A stretch of DNA of 64,000 bases from Hyphomicrobium sp. (GTDB lineage Bacteria; Pseudomonadota; Alphaproteobacteria; Rhizobiales; Hyphomicrobiaceae). Positions 47,464-57,093 of this stretch are shown here, piece by piece. The DNA lies in assembly GCA_016716675.1 (NCBI GenBank), contig JADJVG010000015.1, forward strand, positions 8,468-72,467, read 5' to 3'. The stretch's first letter is position 1, and every line of letters starts with the position of its first letter. A program made the translations under genes and the position numbers. Below the pieces are notes generated by a model that made no database searches, was not told the DNA's origin, and was given only the letters and a program-made list of their open reading frames with translations.

Positions 47464-49265
47464 TCGACGAGCGCGAATACGATCACCGCGCCGCCCTGCC
47501 GGAAGCCCCAGATCTGACTGCCACCGGCTGCGACCGCGAGATACTGCTGGCCGTCGATGGCATAGGAAATTGGAGGTGCGTTGACGCCCGCGCCACAGGC
47601 GAAGCGCCACAGCTTTTCCCCTGTCTTGCTATCGTAGGCGGCAATGTCGCCGCTGCCTTCACCGTTGAAGACGAGGCCGCCCGCGGTTGCCAGCACGCCG
47701 CCGACCAGCGGGTCTTTGGTTTTGTTCTGCCAGAGGATCTTGCCGTTGGCTGCCAGATCAATTGCGGTCAGCGTGCCCCATCTCTCGGGTGTTTCGGTGT
47801 CGAGCACGACATACTTGATAGCGGGCTTGCCGTCGGCGGCTGGAATTTCCGCTGACCGATAGGTCGTCGGCATGTGCATGGCGGCGACGAACACGCGATT
47901 GTTGGCTGTATCCAGCGACACCGGCGACCAGTTCGCGCCGCCGCCAACGCCGGGCGAGACTTTCGCGCCTTCAGGCGTCGGAAGTGCGAACATGTTGTCT
48001 TGCGGCACGAAAGCTTCCGACTTGTAGAGCAATTTGCCGGTGGCGCGGTCGTGAACGTAATACCAACCGAGTTTTGACGCGTGCCCGACAGCGGCGATGG
48101 TTTGCGATCCGACTTTCGCGTCGAACAACACCGGCGGGCTAGCGACGTCATAACCCCAGATGTCATGCGGGATTTGCTGGTAATACCAAATCAGTTTTCC
48201 GGTTTTGATATCAAGCGCGACGAGGCTCGACGTATACAGGTTGTCGCCCGGGCGGCCAGCGCCTGCCGCTTGCGGCGACGGATTGCCGATGCCTAGGACG
48301 ATCATGCCGCGTTCAACATCGAGCGCCGGTGTATGCCAGATCGACCCGCCGCCGTAGCGCCAAGCGTCCTTGTTGTCTTTGGCAGCGGCTTTTTCAGCGG
48401 CGATGTCGCGATGAAGCGGCACGCCATCGGGTGTGGTTTCGCGATACTCGCCTTCCCAGCCTTCTTGCGTGGTGTCGAAGTGCCAGACTTTCTTGCCGGT
48501 TGCCGCATCATAGGCGGCCAGGAATCCGGGCCGTCCGAAGCGCCCTGAAAATCCGACGACGGCGCTAAGCGGCGCGCCGGGGCGGTTGCTGTCGAGGTGC
48601 AGGCCGTAGCCGACGCCAGTAATGCCTGTAATCACGAGGCCGTTGGCCACCAGCGGCGCGGCGACCGCGCCGACGCCTGTCGATCCGGTGACGTTCTGAT
48701 CCTTGAGCGCATCGGCCGCGAGATTGGCCGCGTCTTCCGTCGGCCCGCCATCGGGCGAGACGATTGCAATATCCCAGACGACTTTGCCGGTCTTCTGGTC
48801 GAGCGCGATCAAGCGGGCATCAACGGTTGCCACATAGACCTTGCCATAGCCAAGCGCGACGCCGCGATTGGCCGGACCGCAGCAGAGTTTCTTGGCGGTA
48901 CTTTTGTGGTCATATCGCCAGAGTTCAGCGCCGCTTGCCGCATCGACGGCGATGACGTGCGAGAACGGTGCGGAGAGATACATCACGCCGTCAGCAACCA
49001 GCGGCGTGGTCTGGAAGGTCGAGGCGGTGCCGGTCTGATAGATCCACTTCGGCACCAAGCGCTTGACGGTCTTCGTGTTGATCTGGTCGAGCGGCGAAAA
49101 GCGCTGATTGGTGTAATCGCGCCCGTGGATGATCCAATTGTCTTTTTCGGAGGCTGCCGCTTTCAGTCGCGCATCGTCAATGCCGGCGGCGTGAACGGGG
49201 TGGGATGCCAGCAGGATTGCCAAACCGCCAATGGCAGCAACGAGACACGAGCGCAGGCTGGTCAT
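47460..49265 (-). CDS. PQQ-dependent alcohol dehydrogenase, periplasmic
   Basis: A 601-residue eight-bladed propeller quinoprotein. The ATG at 49265 (ribosome site GAGGGTG) starts a signal peptide (LVAAIGGLAILLASHPVHAAG). Tryptophan-docking blades are visible (NWIIHGRDYTNQRFSPLDQI, PKWIYQTGTASTFQTTPLV). The vicinal disulphide Cys-Cys next to PQQ is in LCCGPANRGVAL. Residues IWGYDVASPPVLFD carry the probable catalytic Asp; two residues on is Ala, which in methanol dehydrogenases accompanies calcium rather than lanthanide. No cytochrome c domain, partner cytochrome or pqq genes are nearby. Substrate is inferred to be an alcohol. Confidence 0.88.
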   Translation of the reverse strand: MTSLRSCLVAAIGGLAILLASHPVHAAGIDDARLKAAASEKDNWIIHGRDYTNQRFSPLDQINTKTVKRLVPKWIYQTGTASTFQTTPLVADGVMYLSAPFSHVIAVDAASGAELWRYDHKSTAKKLCCGPANRGVALGYGKVYVATVDARLIALDQKTGKVVWDIAIVSPDGGPTEDAANLAADALKDQNVTGSTGVGAVAAPLVANGLVITGITGVGYGLHLDSNRPGAPLSAVVGFSGRFGRPGFLAAYDAATGKKVWHFDTTQEGWEGEYRETTPDGVPLHRDIAAEKAAAKDNKDAWRYGGGSIWHTPALDVERGMIVLGIGNPSPQAAGAGRPGDNLYTSSLVALDIKTGKLIWYYQQIPHDIWGYDVASPPVLFDAKVGSQTIAAVGHASKLGWYYVHDRATGKLLYKSEAFVPQDNMFALPTPEGAKVSPGVGGGANWSPVSLDTANNRVFVAAMHMPTTYRSAEIPAADGKPAIKYVVLDTETPERWGTLTAIDLAANGKILWQNKTKDPLVGGVLATAGGLVFNGEGSGDIAAYDSKTGEKLWRFACGAGVNAPPISYAIDGQQYLAVAAGGSQIWGFRQGGAVIVFALVD

Positions 49266-49294
49266 GACACCCTCTTGGCGGTTCTGAAAAACGG

Positions 49295-50383
<1,089 letters not shown>

Positions 50384-50840
50384 TCAACGCTCAAGAATCT
50401 GGTGGCGACGATCAGGATGCGTAGCGCGCTGCCGGTTTTAGTGCTCCTGCAACGGAGTGTTGCTGGCAAGCTTCACCTGCTTTCTTAGGTGCGTGATGGC
50501 GGCGCGGCAAGCCCGCTTATCGGGCAAATCGCGTGACAAGGCTGGGCGACGCAGATTAACTCGTCCGCAGTTCCGCGTTCGCCGAAGGTTCCGCTACGCT
50601 TGCAAATGCCGCTCGGCGCGGATGATGAGTTCACGAGTGTTCGCATTGCCCTAACAGCCCGGCCGAGCACGCTGCCGCTGCCTGAACGCAGCCCGCGTCG
50701 CCTCGCGAGACCGCTTGTTGTCGGACGCCATGCGCGTGGTTGGTTATGGCCTAAAAGCCATTTAATGGCCGCGTACGATCAGTTCAGCGTTGATGCTGAC
50801 AGCGGACAACTGCTGTCTCGCATACTAAAGGCTAGTCCTT
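50384..50840. other. Intergenic region upstream of aroC
   Basis: About 460 bases. Several short open frames exist but none has a good ribosome site or a credible product. The region carries the aroC promoter (minus strand) and leads into the candidate small RNA at 50841. Confidence 0.4.
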
Positions 50841-50932
50841 GAGGGTCTGAGCAACCCTCGTCGAAAGGCCTTCAAAACCTCACCGTTCACGGTGGGAAGG
50901 AGCCGGAGAGCCGCTTCTCCGGCTCTTTTTTT
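50841..50932 (+). ncRNA. Candidate small RNA with three hairpins and an intrinsic terminator
   Basis: Three hairpins follow each other: GAGGGT (50841-50846)/ACCCTC (50854-50859); CACCG (50881-50885)/CGGTG (50890-50894); and the terminator GAGCCGGAGA/TCTCCGGCTC (50900-50925) with a run of seven T. No coding frame ends just upstream on this strand, so the terminator needs some other transcript. The 5' end is not defined; the RNA could start earlier. No known family is recognised. Confidence 0.5.
50900..50932 (+). terminator. Intrinsic terminator of the candidate small RNA
   Basis: Ten-base-pair perfect stem (GAGCCGGAGA with TCTCCGGCTC), a six-base loop and seven T after it. One of the best factor-independent terminators in the window. 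Confidence 0.88.
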
Positions 50933-51050
50933 ATGCTGATCAGCCAAATTTTTATGATGAAATGGATTTGCCCTGGGCGGGTCCGCCTGATCGCCTGCTC
51001 GATGTGATATCGTCCGAATACGGTTTCTGGGTATCCGAAGAGAACAGACC

Positions 51051-51311
51051 ATGGCAGCCAGAATGATAGCGATCGCGTTGGCGATGGGTACAATTGTGCT
51101 CAGCCCATCGGCTGCCGCCGCGACGGAGCCTGTGCCGGTTGTCACGGGTGACGCTGCGCCGACGCTGCCGGCTGAAACGGACGAAGGGCCGATGGTTGCA
51201 CCCGTCAAGCGCATGCGCCCCGAGATGCCGGCCAGTAAATCTAAGAACGTCGCGCCGGAAGTCAAAGCCGCATCCGACGCGCCAGCAAAGCCTGTGACAA
51301 AACAAAAATAG
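51051..51311 (+). CDS. Small exported hypothetical protein
   Basis: 86 residues: signal peptide (MAARMIAIALAMGTIVLSPSAAAA) and a disordered Pro/Ala/Lys-rich mature part ending KPVTKQK. No Cys, no recognised family. Composition suggests a periplasmic linker-like peptide. Opposite strand and convergent with the phosphatase gene; its stop lies 33 bases from it. Confidence 0.55.
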   Translation: MAARMIAIALAMGTIVLSPSAAAATEPVPVVTGDAAPTLPAETDEGPMVAPVKRMRPEMPASKSKNVAPEVKAASDAPAKPVTKQK

Positions 51312-51343
51312 GCCGCTGACACTGGTGCTCAAGCGCGGTCGCG

Positions 51344-51961
51344 TTACAGCCACTGCATGGTGGCATCGCGCAACACCAGGATCTTATCCTGCGGAACATC
51401 AAGCGTCGGCACGTCGCGCGTTTTGAGGTTTAGGACCGCACCGCGGGCCACGCGGCTAACACCGCCATGCGTGATCGCCACCGTGTCGCGTTCAATCGAT
51501 TGCAGCCAGACCACGATGCGCGCCATCAGATCGGCATAGCTTTCGCCGCCTTTCGGCCGCCAACCAAACGGGTCGCGGGACTTCGCAGCGACGCCTGCCG
51601 GGTCGGTTTCGGATAGAGCGCTGGCTAGGTGGCCTTCCCAGTGGCCGTAATTCAATTCGAGGAGGCGCGCGTCGAGCCGATAGCGCGATGGATCGAGACC
51701 CATTTCAGCGCGCAGGAGGTCCATGGTCTCGACGGCGCGCGACAGCGGACTCGATACGAAATCGAAATCGGCTATGCCGGGCAGCAGACTTTTGAGAACG
51801 GCGCCGTTGCGGCGCGCTTGCGAGCGGCCGGTATCGTTCAACGGAATATCGCGCTGCCCTTGATAGCGCTGGGCGCGGTTCCAATCGGTCTCGCCGTGGC
51901 GGATCAGATAGAGCGTAATACCTGGTTTGAGCACGATGGATTTCGAGGCGCGGGCGCTCAA
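51344..51961 (-). CDS. Histidine phosphatase family protein
   Basis: A 205-residue phosphoglycerate mutase-like phosphatase. LYLIRHGETDWNRAQRYQGQRDIPLNDTGRSQA carries the RHG nucleophile His; other catalytic residues are seen in FVSSPLSRAVETM, LLELNYGHWEG and TVAITHGGVSR. Small-molecule phosphatases of this type are diverse; substrate unknown. The start overlaps the fabI stop by four bases (ATGA), so it is translated with fabI. Confidence 0.9.
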   Translation of the reverse strand: MSARASKSIVLKPGITLYLIRHGETDWNRAQRYQGQRDIPLNDTGRSQARRNGAVLKSLLPGIADFDFVSSPLSRAVETMDLLRAEMGLDPSRYRLDARLLELNYGHWEGHLASALSETDPAGVAAKSRDPFGWRPKGGESYADLMARIVVWLQSIERDTVAITHGGVSRVARGAVLNLKTRDVPTLDVPQDKILVLRDATMQWL

Positions 51962-52809
51962 GTTCCCTCGTTTTTGGCAACCGAAATATCGGGCGCGTCT
52001 TCGTTCTTCATGCCCTGAACGTGATAGCCGCTATCGACGTGGTGGACTTCACCGGTCACGCCGCGCGCCAAGTCCGACAACAGGTAGAGGCCAGCGCCGC
52101 CGACGTCTTCGATGGTCACCGTGCGGCGCAGCGGCGAGTTATACTCGTTCCAGCGCAGGATGTAGCGGAAGTCCGAGATGCCGGAGGCAGCCAGCGTCTT
52201 GATCGGTCCAGCCGAGATCGCATTGACGCGGATCGCGTTCTTGCCTAGGTCGGCCGCGAGATAGCGCACGCTGGCTTCCAGCGCCGCCTTGGCAACGCCC
52301 ATGACGTTGTAATGCGGCATGACTTTTTCAGCGCCGTAATAGGTCAGTGTCAGCAGTGCGCCGCCGTCTGTCATTAACTTCTCGGCGCGCTGAGCGAGCG
52401 CGGTGAACGAGTAACAGGAGATCAGCAGGCTCTGCGTGAAGTTCTTTTCCGACGTATCGACGTAGCGGCCGTCGAGTTCGGCCTTGTCGGCGAAAGCGAT
52501 GGCGTGAACGAGAAAATCGAGGCGGCCCCAAGTCTTGGCGAGTGTCTCGAAAACGGCATCCATCGACGCGGTATCGGTCACGTCGCAGGGCAGCACAAGA
52601 CCGGAGCCAAGTTCGGCGGCAAGCGGTTCGACGCGCTTCTTGAGTGCGTCACCCTGATAGGTCAGGGCGATCTCGGCTCCCTGGGCTGCGCACGCCTTCG
52701 CGATACCCCAGGCGATCGACCGGTTATTGGCCACGCCCATGATCAGGCCGCGTTTTCCGGCCATAAGGGTACCTGTCGGCACGCTCACGCCCGCTCCTGG
52801 TTCTGCCAT
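51958..52809 (-). CDS. fabI: Enoyl-ACP reductase (NADH), FabI
   Basis: Final reduction in fatty-acid elongation. The 283-residue protein has the FabI hallmark GLIMGVANNRSIAWGIAKACAAQGAEIALTYQGD, FLVHAIAFADKAELDG, the catalytic Tyr/Lys segment LTYYGAEKVMPHYNVMGVAKAALEA (Tyr-x6-Lys), AGPIKTLAASGI and GEVHHVDSGYHVQGM. The first 15 residues (MAEPGAGVSVPTGT) precede another Met, which may be the true start. It is the target of triclosan-type inhibitors in related species. Confidence 0.95.
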   Translation of the reverse strand: MAEPGAGVSVPTGTLMAGKRGLIMGVANNRSIAWGIAKACAAQGAEIALTYQGDALKKRVEPLAAELGSGLVLPCDVTDTASMDAVFETLAKTWGRLDFLVHAIAFADKAELDGRYVDTSEKNFTQSLLISCYSFTALAQRAEKLMTDGGALLTLTYYGAEKVMPHYNVMGVAKAALEASVRYLAADLGKNAIRVNAISAGPIKTLAASGISDFRYILRWNEYNSPLRRTVTIEDVGGAGLYLLSDLARGVTGEVHHVDSGYHVQGMKNEDAPDISVAKNEGT

Positions 52810-52972
52810 GAGCCCGTCATTCCTTCTCTATTCAGCATTTAGGCGGCATCCTACACAAAAGGCACAACCGGTCCAGATGGTCGCCCCCCCCTATTGGTGG
52901 GGCGAATTGGCAGGTCCGGGCGCGCGCCGGCCAATTGACCGCACCCCTGGCCGTGTCTGATGCTGCTTTTTC

Positions 52973-53428
52973 TCAGCCTTCGAGCTGCCAGACGCCGCTT
53001 TTCAACCGGCAGGCCACGGCCTCGGTCTTTTTGGTCAGGTCGGCGCTATTGAGCACCACGAGCACGTGGCGGCAGACGCTGCCCTCAGGATCCTTGAAGG
53101 AGGCGAGCGGTTTGACGACGCCGGAAAGGTGACCGTTGCTGCGGTGCCAGACATAGCTCGACCCGTCGGCAACCTCGGTCAGCGCGTATTGCAGACTTTC
53201 GAGGGCTGCGATTTCGTCGCTCTCGTCGAGCGGCGCGGGAAGGCCGGCGAACTTTGGTCTGGAAGATTTCTGAGCGTCCGAGTTCGGGCAGCTACAACTG
53301 GCCGACGGTGCAGCGGCTTTGGCGTCAGCGGCGACCGCAAAATCCGATGAAACAAACACGGCTGCGACGAGGGCAAACGCAGTCAGCCCGCCCGCGGCGA
53401 GCGGAAAAAGAGATGGGTTGGAACGCAT
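52973..53428 (-). CDS. RT0821/Lpp0805-type surface protein
   Basis: About 151 residues from the Met at 53428: a signal peptide (SLFPLAAGGLTAFALVAAVFVSSDFAVA), a short Ser/Cys segment (CSCPNSD) and a C-terminal domain ESLQYALTEVADGSSYVWHRSNGHLSGVVKP to CRLKSGVWQLEG. That domain, with a pair of Cys (CRH, ACR), resembles the rickettsial-type 17-kDa-antigen-associated RT0821/Lpp0805 family. Function unknown. The frame is open back to 53467. Confidence 0.65.
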   Translation of the reverse strand: MRSNPSLFPLAAGGLTAFALVAAVFVSSDFAVAADAKAAAPSASCSCPNSDAQKSSRPKFAGLPAPLDESDEIAALESLQYALTEVADGSSYVWHRSNGHLSGVVKPLASFKDPEGSVCRHVLVVLNSADLTKKTEAVACRLKSGVWQLEG

Positions 53429-53578
53429 GGCGATACACTCTACTTTACAGGACGCAACACTCCGCAACTGGCGGACGGGTGGCAGTGTGCCGCGACATGG
53501 TTAAAGAGCCTTGAACGTCTGTTCCGGATGATCTGAATTCGGACCTTGGCAGAGACAATATTAGGACATAGTCCCCGG

Positions 53579-54220
53579 ATGACTGCGCAATCACCTTCGT
53601 CAGACGTCGCCGACTTCACCTCCGCCGAAGATCCGTTCGGCCTGTTCGAGACGTGGTACAGCGAAGCTCAGGCCTCCGAGATCAACGATCCGAATGCGAT
53701 GGCGGTCGCGACCGTTGATGGCGAGGGGTTGCCGAACGTCCGCATGGTCCTGCTCAAGGGGCTGGATGAAGCCGGCGTGGCAGGGCGCGGGTTCGTGTTT
53801 TACACCAACTTCGAAGGCGCCAAGGGCCAGGAGATTTTGGCCAATCCAAAGGTTGCGCTGCTGTTCCACTGGAAAAGCCTGCGCCGGCAAATTCGCATTC
53901 GCGGCACGGTGACCGTCGTCTCGGACACAGAAGCGGATGCCTACTATGCGTCGCGTCCGCGCCTCAGCCGGATCGGCGCCTGGGCGTCGCAGCAGTCGCG
54001 CCCGCTGGAGGGCAAGTTCGCGCTCGAAGCGCAGGTTGCCAAATACACCGCTAAGTTTGGCCTGGGCGACATTCCGCGGCCGCCGTATTGGTCCGGTTTT
54101 CGCGTCACACCCGTTGAGATCGAATTCTGGCGGGAGGCTGCGTTCCGCCTCCACGATCGCGTCGTTTTCCGTCGCGGAGCTGAGGCCGCACCGTGGACCA
54201 CGACGCGGCTATTTCCGTGA
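53579..54220 (+). CDS. pdxH: Pyridoxamine 5'-phosphate oxidase
   Basis: Oxidises pyridoxine or pyridoxamine phosphate to PLP with FMN. About 213 residues from the ATG at 53579; the frame is open back to 53546. Motifs: NAMAVATVDGEGLPNVRMVLLKGLDEAGVAGRGFVFYTNFEGAKGQEI (FMN fold), FHWKSLRRQIRIRGTV, SRPRLSRIGAWASQQSRPLEG and RPPYWSGFRVTPVEIEFWREAAFRLHDRVVFRR. Complete. Confidence 0.95.
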   Translation: MTAQSPSSDVADFTSAEDPFGLFETWYSEAQASEINDPNAMAVATVDGEGLPNVRMVLLKGLDEAGVAGRGFVFYTNFEGAKGQEILANPKVALLFHWKSLRRQIRIRGTVTVVSDTEADAYYASRPRLSRIGAWASQQSRPLEGKFALEAQVAKYTAKFGLGDIPRPPYWSGFRVTPVEIEFWREAAFRLHDRVVFRRGAEAAPWTTTRLFP

Positions 54221-54369
54221 GTTTGATCGCCGCTTTGGGGGCGCATCGGGGTTTTCCGGCGTGAACGTTGGGCGGCCTCTCGTTTTCGCCGGAATCGCTA
54301 CTATGCTCGCGGTTCCTGATTGTCTGTTTTTTGTTTCTTGAGCGAACCGCCGTGCAACGCTTCGACACC

Positions 54370-55323
54370 ATGACGCGCACGATCTATGCGCCCGACCAGC
54401 CGCCCTCCTTTCTGGCGCGCTGGGCGAGCCGGCTGGCGCTGTTCTTTGCGGTCGTATTGCCGATTGCGCTGTTCATGCATCGCCTGTTCGGCCTGCCCAC
54501 GCCGGTCGCCTTAAACATTGCCGCCGCCTGCTTCGCGGGCGCGGCGCTGGTGCTGCTTATGGCGGCCGTTGCCGGTCTAGATATCTGGGTGACAGGGCGA
54601 CAGGGCGCGGCGCGCATCGTGGTCGCCACCGTTTTGGCAGCAGCCCTGCTATCAGTGCCGCTCAGCCTCTATGTGATTGGGCGCAAGTGGCCGCCGATTA
54701 ATGACGTGACGACGGATCTGAGCAACCCACCTCAATTCGTGAATGCTTATAAAACCCGCAGTCCTGGAAGTAATCCGCTTGAGTATCCGGCGCGCTTTGC
54801 ACCGATGCAGCAGGCGAGCTACCCGGACCTAAAGACACTGGTCGTGCCGCGTACCGCTGAAGAAACCTTCGAACTGGTGCACCAGGCGCTCGCCAAACAG
54901 AAGTTGACCCCCGACTACGAGGTGCCGCCCAACGATGATGACGGCACGCCGGGCATCGTCGAAATTGCCGACCGCACCATGATCCTCGGCTTCACCGACG
55001 ATGTCGTGATCCGTGTCGTGGACGATGATGGCCGCTCGCGTGTCGATGTGCGCTCCGCCTCGCGGTACGGCATCAGCGACTTCGGACAGAATGCCGAGAG
55101 GGTCCGGGTGTTGCTTAAGGAAATTGCGGGCCGCGTCACGGCCTCGGTGCCGAACGCCGAGGCGTCCGCGCGGGCACAACGCAAGAAGGACGCAAAAGCC
55201 GCCGCCGCTAAACAGCTTCCAAACGACAGTCCAAAGTCAGGCCGCAAGCCGCCGTCGAAACGAGACCCTTCTCGATCAGGAACTCGACGTGCGCCTGAAC
55301 GGAAAGCGTCGCCGCAGGAATGA
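54370..55323 (+). CDS. DUF1499 family membrane protein
   Basis: About 317 residues from the ATG at 54370. Three N-terminal hydrophobic segments precede the DUF1499 domain: PPINDVTTDLSNPPQFV, YPDLKTLVVPRTAEETFELVHQAL, VEIADRTMILGFTDDVVIRVVDDDGRSRVDVRSASRYGISDFGQNAERV. The role of DUF1499 is unknown. The final 45 residues are low-complexity Lys/Arg/Ala/Pro and are antisense to the end of the metallo-hydrolase gene. The domain ends before that overlap, so the tail may result from a missed stop. The frame is open upstream but without conserved sequence. Confidence 0.8.
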   Translation: MTRTIYAPDQPPSFLARWASRLALFFAVVLPIALFMHRLFGLPTPVALNIAAACFAGAALVLLMAAVAGLDIWVTGRQGAARIVVATVLAAALLSVPLSLYVIGRKWPPINDVTTDLSNPPQFVNAYKTRSPGSNPLEYPARFAPMQQASYPDLKTLVVPRTAEETFELVHQALAKQKLTPDYEVPPNDDDGTPGIVEIADRTMILGFTDDVVIRVVDDDGRSRVDVRSASRYGISDFGQNAERVRVLLKEIAGRVTASVPNAEASARAQRKKDAKAAAAKQLPNDSPKSGRKPPSKRDPSRSGTRRAPERKASPQE

Positions 55324-56119
55324 GTTTGGCGTCGGTGCCCTGGTAGACTTCGGGTACAATCTGCAAAATCGACTGCGCGCCGTCTTTGATGGCTTTGAGA
55401 ATAGCCTGTTCGCGCCAGCGCCGATGCAGCAGATACGCTTTAACCGTGCGCTGCGGGTCTTCTAGACGCCCACCATGGCCCGGCAGGAACATGGAGTCGT
55501 TGCGGTCGAGCAGGATTTCGAGGGAGGCGATATAGTCCGCCATGCGCCCTTCCGGCGGCGCCACGACCGACGTATTCCATGCCATGACGTGATCGCCGCT
55601 GAACACGACGTTGCGGCCTTCGAGTGCGAATGAGATGTGATCTGGCGCGTGCCCCGGCGTGTGGATCGCCGTTAGCGCCCAATCACCGCCTGCAATCACG
55701 TCGCCCCGCGCTAGCGCCTGATCCGGCATGAAGTTGTAATCAACGAAATAGCTGCCCGAGGGCGTCGCTTCGAGCGCAATGCGGGTCGCTTGCGGATCGC
55801 GCGGGTAAGCGCAGACAATGGCGCCGGTTTCGGCTTTCAACGCCGCAACGCCATCGACGTGATCGCGATGCGCGTGGGTTACAAAGATATGGGTGATTTG
55901 GCGCGCGCCCGCAGCCTTCAAAATAGCCTGTGTATGCAGCGGGTCGTCAGGGCCGGGATCGATGACCGCAAGGGAGGTTGAGCCGACCAGATAGGTGTTG
56001 GTGCCTTTGAACGTGAATGGCCCGGCGTTGGGTGCAACGATCCTGACGATGCCCGGCCCCATGGGGGCAGGTTCGCCATAGTTAAAGGCCATACCGGTTT
56101 TGAAGTTGAGCTGATCCAT
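55208..56119 (-). CDS. MBL-fold metallo-hydrolase
   Basis: A 303-residue metallo-beta-lactamase fold hydrolase, similar to the LACTB2/hydroxyacylglutathione hydrolase group. The zinc motif is IFVTHAHRDHVDGVAAL, with further metal residues in AIHTPGHAPDHISFAL and NVVFSGDHVMAW and the final His in FLPGHGGRLEDP. The ATG at 56119 (MDQLNFKTGMAFNYG) is preferred over upstream frame extensions that run into the tRNA-Pro gene. It overlaps the convergent DUF1499 gene by 116 bases. Confidence 0.88.
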   Translation of the reverse strand: MDQLNFKTGMAFNYGEPAPMGPGIVRIVAPNAGPFTFKGTNTYLVGSTSLAVIDPGPDDPLHTQAILKAAGARQITHIFVTHAHRDHVDGVAALKAETGAIVCAYPRDPQATRIALEATPSGSYFVDYNFMPDQALARGDVIAGGDWALTAIHTPGHAPDHISFALEGRNVVFSGDHVMAWNTSVVAPPEGRMADYIASLEILLDRNDSMFLPGHGGRLEDPQRTVKAYLLHRRWREQAILKAIKDGAQSILQIVPEVYQGTDAKLIPAATLSVQAHVEFLIEKGLVSTAACGLTLDCRLEAV

Positions 56120-56258
56120 CGCTGCCCGGGCCGTCAAAAAGCGAACTTGAGTTACAGCATTGGACCGCGATGCCGATGCGAAAGCACCCCGGCAGAAGCG
56201 GCCACCGGTGATCGCCCTAGTCGTATTTGAACGCCATAGTCTTGTTTGAAGATGGAAT

Positions 56259-56335
56259 TGGTCGGAGCGAGAGGATTCGAACCTCCGACCCCTTGCTCCC
56301 GAAGCAAGTGCGCTACCAGGCTGCGCTACGCTCCG
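56259..56335 (-). tRNA. tRNA-Pro (CGG)
   Basis: A 77-base cloverleaf read on this strand: acceptor CGGAGCG/CGCTCCG, an anticodon loop TTCGGGA giving anticodon CGG (codon CCG), T-arm GGTTCGAATCC and an encoded CCA end. The 3' end points left towards the MBL hydrolase gene. Confidence 0.95.
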
Positions 56336-57093
56336 CCCGACCGTCAGCCTGTCGTCAAGGCTTTTCCATTCCATCCGGCACTGGTGAATAAAACCTCAGC
56401 CGGAAGACGCGCGTTATAGCGACATGTGCGGTACCCTGCAAGCGGTCGTATCAAGGGGTCGCACCCACGGCCATTTTCCGCATCTTTGGCATGCAACACA
56501 AGCGTAAAGCGCCGATTTATCGAGAGAAAGGCAGCCAGTGCGCTCCGCTCCGCCAGAGTGACTGCTTGCCCAGGGCGTGGTTAGCGGCGTTCCGTTGCTC
56601 CAATGACCCCGACTATGGCCTTGGCCTGCTCCGCGAAAAACGATGCAGCTTTCAGGGTGCAGGTCACTTTGCGAGGTGGCTTTGCTTGAACGCAATAAGA
56701 CTGCCAAGCGCCAACGTCGCAAACGATGCTCCGACGAGAGAAGCGTGAGGAAATGGTTTCCATGGGCAGGTATCGCATTATCCGAATGACGTGGCCTGAG
56801 GGCAAACCTGCTGTAGGACGCTAGGGGCACTAAGTGCCAGAGCGGGCCGAAGAGCAGTAACAACCGATCTTCAAGGCGGCGCTGATCACAGCGTCATTCT
56901 ATGTCGAGAGGAGCACCATGAAAACCGCCTTTCGATGGTGCATGACCAGCAGGACGTCAGCCACGACGGCGTTTATCTTCACTGACATGACCGCCATGCT
57001 GTCCATGGCGGTCATGTCAGGCATCGTCTCTTTCAGCCAACGCGAACCAACAGCATCCCGGAGCTCGCCGTGTGCACGCAAAGTCAGGAGCAG
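56336..57093. other. Non-coding region between tRNA-Pro and cls
   Basis: About 760 bases with no convincing gene. It contains a perfect 17-base inverted repeat at 56982 and the stop of cls at its right edge. No terminator-like T run was found. Possible remnants of genes exist but none matches a family I recognise. Confidence 0.4.
56982..57020. repeat. Perfect 17-base inverted repeat with 5-base loop
   Basis: CTGACATGACCGCCATG, spacer CTGTC, then CATGGCGGTCATGTCAG. All 17 pairs match. It lies about 75 bases past the stop of cls. There is no T run on either side, so it is not a standard intrinsic terminator. It could be a protein-binding site, a mobile-element trace or an mRNA-stabilising hairpin. 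Confidence 0.7.

Noticed and set aside
56259..56335. tRNA-Pro as attachment site of a genomic island
   Set aside because: Its 3' end faces ordinary housekeeping genes and no integrase or repeated tRNA end is seen there.
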